From positions 1,758,301 to 1,822,300 of the forward strand of contig NZ_LBMT01000001.1 in assembly GCF_002005545.1 (NCBI RefSeq): a DNA stretch of 64,000 bases, in the 5' to 3' direction. This document shows positions 1 to 8,274 of this stretch, piece by piece (the stretch's first letter is position 1; each line of letters begins with the position of its first letter). A program made the translations under genes and the position numbers. The stretch comes from Streptococcus mitis. GTDB taxonomy: Bacteria; Bacillota; Bacilli; Lactobacillales; Streptococcaceae. Below the pieces are notes generated by a model. That model did not search any database. It worked only from the letters and a program-made list of their open reading frames with translations, and had not been told where the DNA came from.

Positions 1-44
1 GGAGAAAACATCTCTGGAAAGAGGGTTAAAATATCAATCTTCAT
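1..44 (-). CDS. trmD: tRNA (guanine-N1)-methyltransferase TrmD, N-terminal fragment
   Basis: Only the first 14 codons lie in the window; they read [14 protein letters not shown], the typical TrmD N-terminus. TrmD makes m1G37 in tRNAs to prevent frameshifting. The ATG at 44 overlaps the end of rimM by 11 bases, the usual rimM-trmD translational coupling. The rest of the gene lies off the left edge. Confidence 0.9.
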   Translation of the reverse strand, partial: MKIDILTLFPEMFS

Positions 45-552
45 CGTCTAACCCTTCTAAAATTTCCACATCGACCCGTTTATTTGGAATATCAACATCG
101 AGAATCACTGGTGGGATATAAGGCAATAACAAATCACGCTTGCCTTTTCGTTTGACCACCCATACATCGTTGGCACCTGGTTGCAGGATTTCCTTGATGG
201 TTCCAATCAAGTTATCACCCTCATAGACTTCCAAACCGATAATCTCGTGATAATAAAATTCACCATCATCTAGGTCATTCAAATCTTCCTCAGCGACCTT
301 GAGACTGTATCCCTTATACTTTTCGATAGCATTGATATGGTACATATCTTTGAATTTAATAATGTCAAAGTTCTTCTGTTTACGGTGGCTAGCGATGGTC
401 ACTGTTTGAACAAACTGATTTTTTTCATCAAACAAGGCCAGCTCAGCCCCTTTTTTAAACCGTTCTTCTGCAAAATCTGTCACAGACAAAACTCGCATCT
501 CACCCTGCAACCCCTGCGTATTGACGATTTTCCCAACATTAAAGTAGTTCAT
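34..552 (-). CDS. rimM: 16S rRNA processing protein RimM
   Basis: A 172-residue protein of normal RimM length. It binds ribosomal protein S19 and assists maturation of the 30S head. The N-terminal RimM beta-barrel starts with [15 protein letters not shown] (from residue 7). The PRC-barrel half begins around residue 97 ([10 protein letters not shown]) and contains GANDVWVV. The ATG at 552 has a GGGAGA ribosome site just upstream. It overlaps trmD downstream, so the two are one transcript. Confidence 0.95.
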   Translation of the reverse strand: MNYFNVGKIVNTQGLQGEMRVLSVTDFAEERFKKGAELALFDEKNQFVQTVTIASHRKQKNFDIIKFKDMYHINAIEKYKGYSLKVAEEDLNDLDDGEFYYHEIIGLEVYEGDNLIGTIKEILQPGANDVWVVKRKGKRDLLLPYIPPVILDVDIPNKRVDVEILEGLDDED

Positions 553-635
553 CTTGTCTCCCGTAGTCTATTTCTACCCTTTATTTTATCACGTTCCAAG
601 AATTTTCTCAAGTTGGAGGAAGGGGGGCAACATCT

Positions 636-1067
636 CTACTTTCCCTTCAAAAATCCTTCCAAATCACGTTCATGCTGATATTTGATAGCTGCCTTTTTGT
701 CTTTTTCAAAAATGGTCTTGGTTAGATCTATGTCGTTGATGGCCGCAATTGCGACAGTGTAGTGAATAATATCAGCCAGTTCTTTTGCTAGTTCCTCGTT
801 CGAATCTTGAACTCCCTCTTTTCTACCAGAGCGACCATTCAAAACTTCGGCTACTTCTCCGACTTCCTCCACTAGCTTGATAAAGAGACATTCCTCAGTT
901 CGAGACTGCTGATAATGTTCGAGTAATACTCTTCGAAAATCTCTTCAAACCACGTCAGCATCGCCTTACCATACTCAAGTACAGCTTGTGGCTAGCTTCC
1001 TAGTTTGCTTTTTAATTTTCATTAAGTATAAGTAGTCTTGTAATTGTCTAAACGTTAAATCCTTCAT
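636..1067 (-). pseudogene. MazG-like nucleotide pyrophosphohydrolase, interrupted by a BOX element
   Basis: The start at 1067 encodes MKDLTFRQLQDYL. The reading frame then enters a BOX element (924-1030) and meets stop codons. Beyond the element the same frame resumes with LEHYQQSRTEECLFIKLVEE and continues through EEVGEVAEVLNG and ELADIIHYTVAIA, the metal-binding helices of the MazG/NTP-pyrophosphohydrolase superfamily. Removing bases 926-1030 (105 bp, one TA copy) restores one open frame of about 108 residues. As it stands only a 29-residue peptide is made from the true start; an internal GTG at 872 could start the C-terminal part but I see no good ribosome site for it. The substrate is unknown; the family removes non-canonical or excess NTPs. 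Confidence 0.85.
924..1030 (+). repeat. BOX element (boxA-boxC type) inside a gene
   Basis: Starts TAATACTCTTCGAAAATC and ends CATTAAGTATA, the two ends shared by all BOX copies in this window. No boxB module. TA is present at both edges (924-925 and 1029-1030), consistent with a duplicated TA target. Inserted in the MazG-like gene. Confidence 0.92.
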
Positions 1068-1088
1068 ATCCTACTCCTTGCAAAAAAA

Positions 1089-1106
1089 GCGAGACATCCG
1101 TCCCGC
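1089..1106 (-). terminator. Intrinsic terminator after khpA
   Basis: On the minus strand, stem GCGGGAC / GTCTCGC with a four-base GGAT loop followed by a run of seven T. It closes the rpsP-khpA transcript 5 bases after the khpA stop. Confidence 0.85.
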
Positions 1107-1111
1107 CCTTC

Positions 1112-1351
1112 TTATTTTTCGTCAATAACGATTCTTACTTTTTTATCTTCAGTTGGGACAGAGTAGACAATCGTTCTTATCGCAGAAATAGTGCGACCCT
1201 TACGACCAATTACACGACCCACATCGCTTTGATCAAGATCCAAATGATATTCCAAAAACTCTGGTGTATCTTCAATCTTGATAGTTAAGGCATCTGGTTG
1301 TGAAATCAAGGGTTTCACAATCGCAATAATGAGATTTTCAATCGTATCCAT
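1112..1351 (-). CDS. khpA: KH-domain RNA-binding protein KhpA
   Basis: 79 residues, almost entirely one KH domain with the loop [15 protein letters not shown] (about residues 44-58). KhpA (YlqC family) pairs with KhpB/EloR in streptococci to bind RNA and affect cell elongation and division. It lies 19 bases after rpsP in one operon, the standard Firmicute arrangement rpsP-khpA-rimM-trmD, here with the MazG-like remnant and a terminator between khpA and rimM. Confidence 0.93.
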   Translation of the reverse strand: MDTIENLIIAIVKPLISQPDALTIKIEDTPEFLEYHLDLDQSDVGRVIGRKGRTISAIRTIVYSVPTEDKKVRIVIDEK

Positions 1352-1370
1352 CTGTCAACCTACTTTAAAC

Positions 1371-1643
1371 TTATTTTGAGAATTTAGAATCGTGGAATTT
1401 CTTCAATACACCTTCTTTTGAAAGGATGTTGCGAACTGTATCTGAAGGTTGAGCTCCATCAGCCAACCATGCAAGAACGCGGTCTTCTTTCAAAGTTACT
1501 TGGTTTTCAGCAACAAGTGGGTTGTAAGTTCCAACTGTTTCGATGAAACGTCCGTCACGTGGTGAACGTGAATCTGCTACGTTAATACGGTAGAAAGGTT
1601 TTTTCTTAGAACCCATACGAGTCAAACGGATTTTAACTGCCAT
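1371..1643 (-). CDS. rpsP: 30S ribosomal protein S16
   Basis: 90 residues, standard bS16 length, beginning [20 protein letters not shown] and containing [12 protein letters not shown]. Structural protein of the small subunit. First gene of the rpsP-khpA operon, with a strong promoter at 1708-1735. Confidence 0.98.
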   Translation of the reverse strand: MAVKIRLTRMGSKKKPFYRINVADSRSPRDGRFIETVGTYNPLVAENQVTLKEDRVLAWLADGAQPSDTVRNILSKEGVLKKFHDSKFSK

Positions 1644-1707
1644 TTTTAAAGTCTCTTTTCTTATTTTTTATTTCGGTGAAATAGCTGAGCTATTTAGCAC
1701 ATGTTCT

Positions 1708-1735
1708 ATTATAGCAGATTTCTGACAGGTGTCAA
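1708..1735 (-). promoter_or_regulatory. Promoter of rpsP-khpA
   Basis: Minus-strand TTGACA, 16-base spacer, TGc extension and TATAAT. A small hairpin (AAATAGC / GCTATTT, about 1678-1695) lies in the 5' leader; I assign it no role. Confidence 0.85.
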
Positions 1736-1820
1736 GAAAAAAACTTGACAGACTATAAAATTTTTAAACCATTTAGAAATTTGTTAGAAGTAGGAAACAA
1801 ATGTTTGAAAGAGGCTATCA

Positions 1821-2455
1821 GTGAATACTATTTTATACTCAATGAAAATCAAAGAGCAAACTAGGAAGCTAGCCGCAGGCTGTACTTGAGTACGGCAAGG
1901 CAAAGCTGACGTAGTTTGAATTTGATTTTCGAAGAGTATTAGAAACATTTTATAAAGACCATCAACTCAAACCCATATCGCCTGAACGTGATTTGGATGC
2001 TTGGCTTCTAAATCCCAAGCCTGTTCCCAAAAGAAACATGGAATTATTAACAGATGATTTACTAGCAGGAGATATCATTCTACTCTGGAGAATCCAGTTT
2101 GGCACTTTTACCACCGAAACCTGGTTTCCTAAATACTTCGAGTACACTTATGGTATTGATACCCCTAAGCATCTAAAACTCTGGTAGAAAAAGGTTATAC
2201 TGTCATTGAAACTGCATTTGACTCACTTGACCATCTGAATGCTACAATGAAAAAGAATATTCTGAAAAGCAAGGGAATTGCAGGACTATCTAAGATGAAG
2301 GCTGCCGATCTGGACCAAGCCCTTCATGACAACTTTTCAGAAGAAGAATTAGCAAGTCACTTTTCGATTCGTGGCTACAAATTGACTCCAAAGGGGAGCA
2401 GATACTGGAACAATACAAGGGAATTATCGACCGTCATCCAAAGAAAAATCTCTAA
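1821..2455 (+). pseudogene. Unrecognised protein gene broken by a BOX element and two frameshifts
   Basis: Removing bases 1836-1941 joins a GTG start (1821, preceded by AGAGG) to an open frame that begins NTILETFYKDHQLKPI and continues ERDLDAWLLNPKPVPK. The frame then breaks near 2180 (CTCTGGTAG; one missing base before VEKGYTVIETAFDSL) and again near 2396 (run of G; one missing base before EQILEQYKGIIDRHPKKNL). The repaired frame ends at TAA 2453-2455. I do not recognise the family with confidence; the segment LKSKGIAGLSKMKAADLDQAL resembles a SAP-like helix-extension-helix. It is not translated as one product in this genome. Confidence 0.75.
1834..1941 (-). repeat. BOX element separating a gene from its start codon
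   Basis: On the plus strand reads TATACTCAATGAAAATC to TTTTCGAAGAGTATTA, the reverse of the boxA-to-boxC direction, without boxB. TA flanks at 1834-1835 and 1940-1941. Net insert 106 bp. Confidence 0.92.
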
Positions 2456-2505
2456 GCAAGCGACTTTCTGGTTGCCTTCCTCTTAAACTACCTTGTCACT
2501 AATAT

Positions 2506-2534
2506 TTGAAATCCACTTCCTTTTAGGGTACAAT
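2506..2534 (+). promoter_or_regulatory. Promoter of the cyclophilin lipoprotein gene
   Basis: TTGAAA, 17-base spacer, TACAAT, with the ATG 30 bases further on behind GAGAGGAAC. Confidence 0.75.
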
Positions 2535-2563
2535 GGTAGAAATAAATTTTTGAGAGGAACAGA

Positions 2564-3388
2564 ATGAAAAAACTAGCAACCCTTCTTTTACTATCCACTG
2601 TAGCTCTAGCTGGATGTAGCAGCATCCAACGCAGTCTGCGTGGTGATGATTATGTGGATTCTAGCTTGGCCGCTGAAGAGAGCTCCAAAGCAGCAGCCCA
2701 ATCTGCCAAGGACTTAAACGATGCTTTAACAAACGAGAATGCCAATTTCCCTCAACTTTCTAAGGAAGTTGCTGAAAATGAAGCCGAAGTCATTCTCCAC
2801 ACAAGTCAAGGAGATATCCGCATTAAACTCTTCCCTAAACTGGCTCCTCTAGCAGTCGAGAACTTCCTCACTCATGCCAAAGAAGGCTACTATAACGGCA
2901 TTACCTTCCACCGTGTCATCGATGGCTTTATGGTCCAAACTGGAGATCCAAAGGGAGACGGTACAGGTGGTCAGTCTATCTGGCATGACAAGGATAAGAC
3001 AAAAGACAAGGGAACTGGTTTCAAAAACGAAATCACTCCTTATCTCTATAACATCCGTGGTGCACTTGCGATGGCTAATACTGGTCAACCAAACACCAAT
3101 GGTAGCCAGTTCTTCATCAATCAAAACTCTACAGATACCTCTGCTAAACTCCCTACAAGTAAGTATCCAAAGAAAATCATCGAAGCCTACAAAGAAGGTG
3201 GAAATCCTAGTCTAGATGGCAAACACCCAGTCTTTGGTCAAGTGATTGACGGAATGGATGTTGTAGATAAGATTGCTAAAGCCGAAAAAGATGAGAAAGA
3301 CAAGCCAACTACTGCTATCACAATCGACAGCATCGAAGTGGTGAAAGACTACGATTTTAAACTCAATGAAAATCAAAGAGCAAACTAG
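2564..3388 (+). CDS. slrA: Cyclophilin-type peptidyl-prolyl isomerase lipoprotein (SlrA-like)
   Basis: 274 residues. A signal peptide with lipobox LAGC puts the lipidated Cys at residue 18, so the enzyme sits on the outer face of the membrane. A linker rich in Ala, Ser and Glu precedes the cyclophilin domain (about 77-262), with [35 protein letters not shown] and [10 protein letters not shown]. SlrA (streptococcal lipoprotein rotamase A) catalyses proline cis/trans isomerisation and aids colonisation in pneumococcus. Odd point: the last nine residues, LNENQRAN with the preceding Lys codon, and the stop codon come from a BOX element. Without it the gene would end DFKS followed by a stop. Stands alone, with its own promoter. 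Confidence 0.9.
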   Translation: MKKLATLLLLSTVALAGCSSIQRSLRGDDYVDSSLAAEESSKAAAQSAKDLNDALTNENANFPQLSKEVAENEAEVILHTSQGDIRIKLFPKLAPLAVENFLTHAKEGYYNGITFHRVIDGFMVQTGDPKGDGTGGQSIWHDKDKTKDKGTGFKNEITPYLYNIRGALAMANTGQPNTNGSQFFINQNSTDTSAKLPTSKYPKKIIEAYKEGGNPSLDGKHPVFGQVIDGMDVVDKIAKAEKDEKDKPTTAITIDSIEVVKDYDFKLNENQRAN

Positions 3389-3465
3389 GAAACTAGCCGC
3401 AGGCTGTACTTGAGTACGGCAAGGCGACGTTGACGAGGTTTGAATTTGATTTTCGAAGAGTATTA
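3358..3465 (-). repeat. BOX element that supplies the 3' end of the SlrA-like gene
   Basis: Plus strand starts TA-AACTCAATGAAAATC and ends GAAGAGTATTA. TA flanks at 3358-3359 and 3464-3465. Removing 3360-3465 (106 bp) rejoins GATTTTA to AATCTTAA. No boxB. Confidence 0.9.
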
Positions 3466-3481
3466 AATCTTAAAAACCAAA

Positions 3482-3512
3482 AAATACAGTACCCACATTC
3501 GGTACTGTATTT
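3482..3512. terminator. Bidirectional terminator between slrA and the ABC-F gene
   Basis: A perfect 12-bp stem, AAATACAGTACC / GGTACTGTATTT, with a 7-base loop. T-rich on both exits. It lies between two converging genes and can serve both. Confidence 0.88.
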
Positions 3513-3527
3513 CTTTTATCCTCATTT

Positions 3528-5069
3528 TTAAGTTAGATTATTAAAATCCCAGATTTGGTCCATCCAGCCTTCATAGAAGTCTGGTTCGTGACAGACCATA
3601 AGAATAGATCCCTTGTATTCTTTAAGAGCACGTTTGAGTTCATCCTTGGCATCCACATCCAAATGGTTGGTCGGCTCGTCCAGCACTAAAACGTTGTTTT
3701 CACGATTCATCAAGAGACAGAAACGAACCTTGGCTTGTTCCCCACCTGACAAGACCTGAATTTGGCTTTCGATATGCTTGGTTGTCAAACCACAACGGGC
3801 AAGGGCTGCACGAACTTCTGCTTGGTTGAGAGCTGGGAAGGCATCCCAGACAGCCTCTAGTGGTGTTTGACGATTGCCACCTTCTACTTCCTGCTCAAAG
3901 TATCCAAGTTCTAGGTAGTCACCGCGTTCCACTTCCCCAGCGATTGGTGGAATAATGCCCAAGAGACTCTTCAAGAGAGTTGTTTTCCCGATACCATTTG
4001 CCCCGATAATAGCAACTTTCTGATTACGTTCAAAAGTAAGATTTAGTGGCTTAGTCAGAGGACGTTCATATCCAATCTGCAAATCCTTGGCTTGAAAGAT
4101 AAATCGCCCTGGTGTACGAGCTGGTTTAAAATCAAAGGAAGGCTTTGGTTTCTCACTTTGGAGTTCAATGATGTCCATCTTATCCAATTTCTTTTGACGA
4201 GACATGGCCATGTTTCGTGTTGCAACACGCGCTTTGTTTCGAGCCACGAAGTCCTTGAGGTCCGCAATTTCTTTCTGCTGACGTTCGTAGGCAGCCTCCA
4301 GCTGTGATTTCTTCATAGCATAGACTTCTTGGAACTGGTAGTAGTCACCAGAGTAACGCGTCAGCTGTTGATTTTCCACATGATAGACAATATTGATAAC
4401 GTCATTTAGGAATGGAATATCGTGTGAAATAAGGACAAAAGCATTCTCATAGTTTTGGAGATAACGCTTGAGCCAGTCAATATGCTCAGCATCCAAGTAG
4501 TTGGTCGGCTCGTCCAACAGCAAGATATCGGGCTTTTCAAGGAGGAGTTTAGCCAAAAGCACCTTGGTTCTTTGCCCACCTGACAAAGAGGTTACATCTG
4601 TATCCATGCCAAAGTCCATAACACCAAGGGCACGCGCTACTTCGTCAATTTTAGCATCCAAGGTATAGAAATCACGACTCTCCAGACGGTCTTGGAGTTC
4701 TCCCACTTCTTCCATGAGAGCATCAACATCTGCTCCGTCTTCAGCCATTTCCATATAAAGGTCATTGATACGGACTTCTGCTTTGAAAAGCTCATCAAAA
4801 GCAGTGCGGAGAACATCGCGCACCGACTGCCCCTCAGCAAGGACAGAGTGCTGATCCAAGTAACCTGCCGTCACATATTTAGACCACTCAACCTTCCCTT
4901 CATCTGGCAACATCTTACCAGTCACGATACTCATAAAGGTCGATTTCCCTTCACCATTGGCACCGACCAGACCGATATGTTCTCCCTTGAGGAGACGGAA
5001 AGATACATCTTCAAAAATTGCACGGTCACCAAAACCATGACTCAGATTTTTAACTTCTAAAATACTCAT
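3528..5069 (-). CDS. ABC-F family ATPase (ribosome-associated type)
   Basis: 513 residues with two ABC domains and no membrane segments, so not a transporter. First domain: Walker A GANGEGKST (36-44), signature LSGGQ, Walker B LLLDEPTNYLD. A charged linker (about 240-310) matches the P-site tRNA interaction motif position. Second domain: GANGIGKTT, LSGGEQ, LVLDEPTNHLD. ABC-F proteins act at the ribosomal E site in translation control or antibiotic resistance; this looks like a housekeeping member (YbiT/YkpA-like) but I cannot choose a subgroup. Last gene of the yutD-rlmN-vanZ-abcF series. Confidence 0.88.
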   Translation of the reverse strand: MSILEVKNLSHGFGDRAIFEDVSFRLLKGEHIGLVGANGEGKSTFMSIVTGKMLPDEGKVEWSKYVTAGYLDQHSVLAEGQSVRDVLRTAFDELFKAEVRINDLYMEMAEDGADVDALMEEVGELQDRLESRDFYTLDAKIDEVARALGVMDFGMDTDVTSLSGGQRTKVLLAKLLLEKPDILLLDEPTNYLDAEHIDWLKRYLQNYENAFVLISHDIPFLNDVINIVYHVENQQLTRYSGDYYQFQEVYAMKKSQLEAAYERQQKEIADLKDFVARNKARVATRNMAMSRQKKLDKMDIIELQSEKPKPSFDFKPARTPGRFIFQAKDLQIGYERPLTKPLNLTFERNQKVAIIGANGIGKTTLLKSLLGIIPPIAGEVERGDYLELGYFEQEVEGGNRQTPLEAVWDAFPALNQAEVRAALARCGLTTKHIESQIQVLSGGEQAKVRFCLLMNRENNVLVLDEPTNHLDVDAKDELKRALKEYKGSILMVCHEPDFYEGWMDQIWDFNNLT

Positions 5070-5070
5070 T

Positions 5071-5553
5071 TTAATTCCTTATCTTGTTTTTATGTAATCG
5101 TTTATAAAGTAGCCAAGCCAGATAGCCACCCAAGGTATTGGTCCACAAATCATCAATCTCAAAGACGCGATTAAAATCAAAGAAAAAATCTAAGACCAAC
5201 TGCGTACACTCGATTCCAAGACTCACTAGAAAACTAAAAAGAAGCACTTTTCTTGTCTTACGCAAGTTTGGAAGGAGATAAAGGAGTTGGAACATCAGAG
5301 GAAAAAGCAAGAAGACATTAAGGATATTTTGTAGAAAAATCCAAGATAATTGTCCTATGTCACTCACTTCACCCAGTTTCCAGAAAGAATTGAAAGGAGT
5401 CAAAAGAAAAACCAGGCGTCCAAGATGCTGAATACCTGGAGTTTCCACCCCCACAGGAGAATGTTCTTGAGGAGTAAAGCAAAAGTAAATGATACAAATG
5501 CTATAGAAAATGACTCCCCAGATCAAAACATGATTATAAGTTTTCTTCATCAT
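5071..5553 (-). CDS. VanZ-like family membrane protein
   Basis: 160 residues with about four hydrophobic segments, including a first helix near residues 10-27 and others near 75-95 and 105-120. The conserved core contains the Glu-Cys-Thr-Gln element (GIECTQLVLDFF) and DDLWTNTLGGYLAW, typical of VanZ-like proteins. Physiological role in streptococci is unclear; VanZ itself gives low-level teicoplanin resistance. The start overlaps the rlmN stop by one base and the next gene follows after one base, so it is translationally coupled. Confidence 0.85.
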   Translation of the reverse strand: MMKKTYNHVLIWGVIFYSICIIYFCFTPQEHSPVGVETPGIQHLGRLVFLLTPFNSFWKLGEVSDIGQLSWIFLQNILNVFLLFPLMFQLLYLLPNLRKTRKVLLFSFLVSLGIECTQLVLDFFFDFNRVFEIDDLWTNTLGGYLAWLLYKRLHKNKIRN

Positions 5554-6638
5554 TAAGGATTGACTGCTGCGACTGCTTTCTGGCGGTCACGTTTCATTGT
5601 ATTAGAACGCAACTGTCCACAAGCTGCATCAATATCAGTACCATGCTCTTGACGAACAACACAGTTGACCCCTTTTTTCTTAAGCGTATCATAGAAGGCC
5701 AGGACGCGCTCTTTGGGACTACGGCTATATTGGTCATGCTCACTAACTGGGTTATAAGGAATCAAGTTGACATAAGACAATTTCTTGATGTTCTTGAGCA
5801 ATTCAGCCAATTCCAAGGCTTGTTCTACACCGTCATTTACTTCATTGAGCATGATATACTCAAAGGTCACACGGCGATTGGTTGTTTCGATGTAGTACTC
5901 AATAGCAGCAAAGAGTTTTTCAATCGGAAAGGCACGGTTAATCTTCATGATGCTTGAACGCAATTCATTGTTAGGCGCGTGAAGAGAAACGGCAAGATTG
6001 ACCTGAACTCCTTCATTAGCAAAGTCACGAATTTTATGAGCCAAACCTGAGGTTGAAACCGTGATGTGACGAGCACCGATGGCCATTCCTTTATCATCAT
6101 TGATAGTACGGACGAAATTCAAGACATTATTGTAGTTATCAAATGGTTCACCGATACCCATGACAACGATATGGCTGACGCGCTCGTCCTGACCACGCTC
6201 ATCAAAGTATTTCTGAACCAGCATGATTTGCGCTACGATTTCACCGTTATTGAGGTCACGTTGTTTCTTAATCAAACCAGAGGCACAGAAGGTACAACCG
6301 ATATTACATCCGACCTGAGTGGTCACACAGACAGACAAACCATAGTGTTGACGCATGAGTACTGTCTCAATCAGCATTCCATCTGGCAATTCAAAAAGAT
6401 ATTTAACTGTCCCATCAGCAGACTCTTGAACGATACGTTGTTTCAAGGGATTGACCACAAACTGGTCATTAAGCTTAGCAATCAAATCCTTGGAAAGGTT
6501 GGTCATCTCTTCAAATGACTGGATACGTTTACGGTAAAGCCATTCCCAGATTTGATCTGCACGGAATTTCTTTTCTCCCTGCTCCAAAACCCATTCCTGC
6601 ATGGTTTGACGTGTTAAACTATAAATTGACGGTTTCAT
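5553..6638 (-). CDS. rlmN: 23S rRNA/tRNA adenine C2-methyltransferase RlmN
   Basis: 361 residues, normal length. Radical SAM enzyme that methylates A2503 of 23S rRNA and A37 of some tRNAs. The CX3CX2C cluster motif is [20 protein letters not shown] follows, and [12 protein letters not shown] near the C-terminus carries the catalytic Cys of the methyl-transfer step. Second gene of the yutD-rlmN-vanZ-abcF run, 19 bases after yutD. Confidence 0.96.
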   Translation of the reverse strand: MKPSIYSLTRQTMQEWVLEQGEKKFRADQIWEWLYRKRIQSFEEMTNLSKDLIAKLNDQFVVNPLKQRIVQESADGTVKYLFELPDGMLIETVLMRQHYGLSVCVTTQVGCNIGCTFCASGLIKKQRDLNNGEIVAQIMLVQKYFDERGQDERVSHIVVMGIGEPFDNYNNVLNFVRTINDDKGMAIGARHITVSTSGLAHKIRDFANEGVQVNLAVSLHAPNNELRSSIMKINRAFPIEKLFAAIEYYIETTNRRVTFEYIMLNEVNDGVEQALELAELLKNIKKLSYVNLIPYNPVSEHDQYSRSPKERVLAFYDTLKKKGVNCVVRQEHGTDIDAACGQLRSNTMKRDRQKAVAAVNP

Positions 6639-6657
6639 TTCTTCTCCTTATTCCTAC

Positions 6658-7188
6658 TCACTTCTGACGAATGACAAAATGACGTTGCCCCTTGTCCTCT
6701 TTCTGAGAATGCTGGTCTTTCTGACGACGTCTATTTTTCTTATCTGCATTCGGTTTTCGTTTTGTTTGAGCCGATTTCTTTCCTTTTCTAGAAGGTGTTT
6801 CTTCTTCCTTCTTACGCATTTTCTTGTCAAATGATGCTCGCTTAGGGGCTTCATTTTCTAAGACAAAATAGGCACAACCATAACTACAATACTCTAAAAG
6901 GTAGTCTTGTAAACGACTGATTTTTTCAAGTTTTTCTTCTGTTCGGTCATCCTTGTAAAAACCTCGTAGGCGAAGCTGTTCGTTGCTCCAGTCTCCCACG
7001 ATATAATCAAACTTGGTTAAGACTTCTGAAAAACGCTGATTAAAAGCCGTCACATCAAAGGCATCCTTGATATTTTCCACCAAGGAAAAAGCGAGTCCTT
7101 CCGTTTCGACCTTGTCCCCGTGTAAATGAAACTCAGGACCAGGAAACTTGTTATAGTTGTATAATTCAGGTGCAATTTCTTTTCGCAT
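6658..7188 (-). CDS. yutD: YutD-family protein
   Basis: 176 residues. The YutD domain occupies about residues 1-115 (KFPGPEFHLHGDKVETEGLAF; DYIVGDWSNEQLRLRGF). A strongly basic Lys/Arg-rich tail follows (about 118-176), which suggests nucleic acid or ribosome contact. Biochemical function is not known. The YutD-rlmN pairing seen here is common in Firmicutes. Confidence 0.85.
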   Translation of the reverse strand: MRKEIAPELYNYNKFPGPEFHLHGDKVETEGLAFSLVENIKDAFDVTAFNQRFSEVLTKFDYIVGDWSNEQLRLRGFYKDDRTEEKLEKISRLQDYLLEYCSYGCAYFVLENEAPKRASFDKKMRKKEEETPSRKGKKSAQTKRKPNADKKNRRRQKDQHSQKEDKGQRHFVIRQK

Positions 7189-7272
7189 AGATATCCTTTT
7201 TCCACGATTACTTAATACTTTATTCTACCATAATTTCTAGCACTTAGCACGTTTCTCATAAAAATGAAAAAA

Positions 7273-7292
7273 GTCTGACGATTTTGTCAGAC
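7273..7292 (-). terminator. Terminator after sodA
   Basis: Minus-strand stem GTCTGAC / GTCAGAC with a six-base loop, then TTTTTT. Located about 50 bases after the sodA stop. Confidence 0.85.
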
Positions 7293-7344
7293 AAAAATAA
7301 TATAACCTTAAAAAGAGAAGAACAATTCTTCCCTCCAACTATCA

Positions 7345-7950
7345 TTATTTAGCTGCTACGTACAATTCATCTACTTTGTTCCAGTTGATCACTGAGAAGA
7401 AAGCTTTGATGTAGTCAGGACGCACGTTGCGGTATTTCACGTAGTAAGCATGTTCCCAAACGTCCAAGCCCAAGATTGGTTTTTTACCTTCTGAGATTGG
7501 TGTGTCTTGGTTTGCTGTTGAAGTCACTTCAAGCTTCCCTTCTTTGTTGACAACCAACCATGCCCATCCAGAACCGAAACGAGTTGTTGCTGCTGCAGTG
7601 AAGGCTGCTTGGAATTCTTCGAATGAACCAAATGTTGCATCGATTGCTGCTCCAAGTTCTGCTGATGGAGCTGTTTTTTCAGGAGTCATCAATTCCCAGA
7701 AAAGAGCGTGGTTCAAGTGTCCACCACCATTGTTGATAAGCGCTTGACGGATATCAGCTGGGATAGATTCTACATCAGCAAGCAAGGCTTCAAGATCTTC
7801 ACCGATTTCAGGGTGTTTTTCTAGAGCTGCATTGGCATTGTTGACATAAGTTTGATGGTGTTTGTCATGGTGCAAGTGCATTGTTTCCGCATCGATGTAT
7901 GGTTCCAAAGCGTCGTATGCATATGGAAGATCTGGTAAGATAATAGCCAT
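7345..7950 (-). CDS. sodA: Superoxide dismutase, Mn/Fe family
   Basis: 201 residues, full length. Converts superoxide to peroxide and oxygen in the cytoplasm. The metal ligands lie in [10 protein letters not shown] (N-terminal His), [10 protein letters not shown] and the C-terminal [11 protein letters not shown] (Asp and His). [11 protein letters not shown] favours the manganese type, as expected in streptococci. Single gene with its own promoter and terminator. Confidence 0.97.
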   Translation of the reverse strand: MAIILPDLPYAYDALEPYIDAETMHLHHDKHHQTYVNNANAALEKHPEIGEDLEALLADVESIPADIRQALINNGGGHLNHALFWELMTPEKTAPSAELGAAIDATFGSFEEFQAAFTAAATTRFGSGWAWLVVNKEGKLEVTSTANQDTPISEGKKPILGLDVWEHAYYVKYRNVRPDYIKAFFSVINWNKVDELYVAAK

Positions 7951-7981
7951 CTGTAATACCTCTTTTTCTTTCTATATGAAA

Positions 7982-8010
7982 ATGATAACGCAAACATTCA
8001 CTTTTTTCAA
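7982..8010 (-). promoter_or_regulatory. Promoter of sodA
   Basis: Minus-strand TTGAAA, 17-base spacer, TATCAT, about 32 bases before the ATG. No clear Fur or MntR type palindrome could be assigned. Confidence 0.7.
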
Positions 8011-8053
8011 GTTTTTTGCTTATAGATGAAAAAATCACTGAAATACTTTCTAA

Positions 8054-8207
8054 TAATACTCTTCGAAAATCTCTTCAAACCGCGTCAACGTCGCCTTGCC
8101 GTAGGTGTAGTTACTGACTTCGTCAGTTCTATCCACAACCTCAAAACACTATTTTGAGCAACCTGCGGCTAGCTTCCTAGTTTGCTCTTTGATTTTCATT
8201 GAGTATA
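8054..8207 (+). repeat. BOX element with one boxB module
   Basis: The longest BOX here (154 bp). boxA (from 8054, with GTCGCCTTGCCGTA), boxB containing CTGACTTCGTCAG and CTCAAAACACTATTTTGAG hairpins, then boxC ending CATTGAGTATA at 8207. TA at both ends. The 324 bases between holA and sodA contain little else beyond the sodA promoter. Confidence 0.93.
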
Positions 8208-8274
8208 AAATAAGTAAATCACTAAGAAACCCACGACAAGATAATCTTGACGCGGATTATAGTTTCAACAAATG

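Noticed and set aside
636..872. C-terminal MazG part as a stand-alone gene
   Set aside because: It starts at a GTG inside the conserved core with no ribosome site; the true N-terminus is beyond the BOX element.
6066..6518. Open frame of 150 codons opposite rlmN
   Set aside because: Antisense shadow of rlmN with a composition set by its codons.
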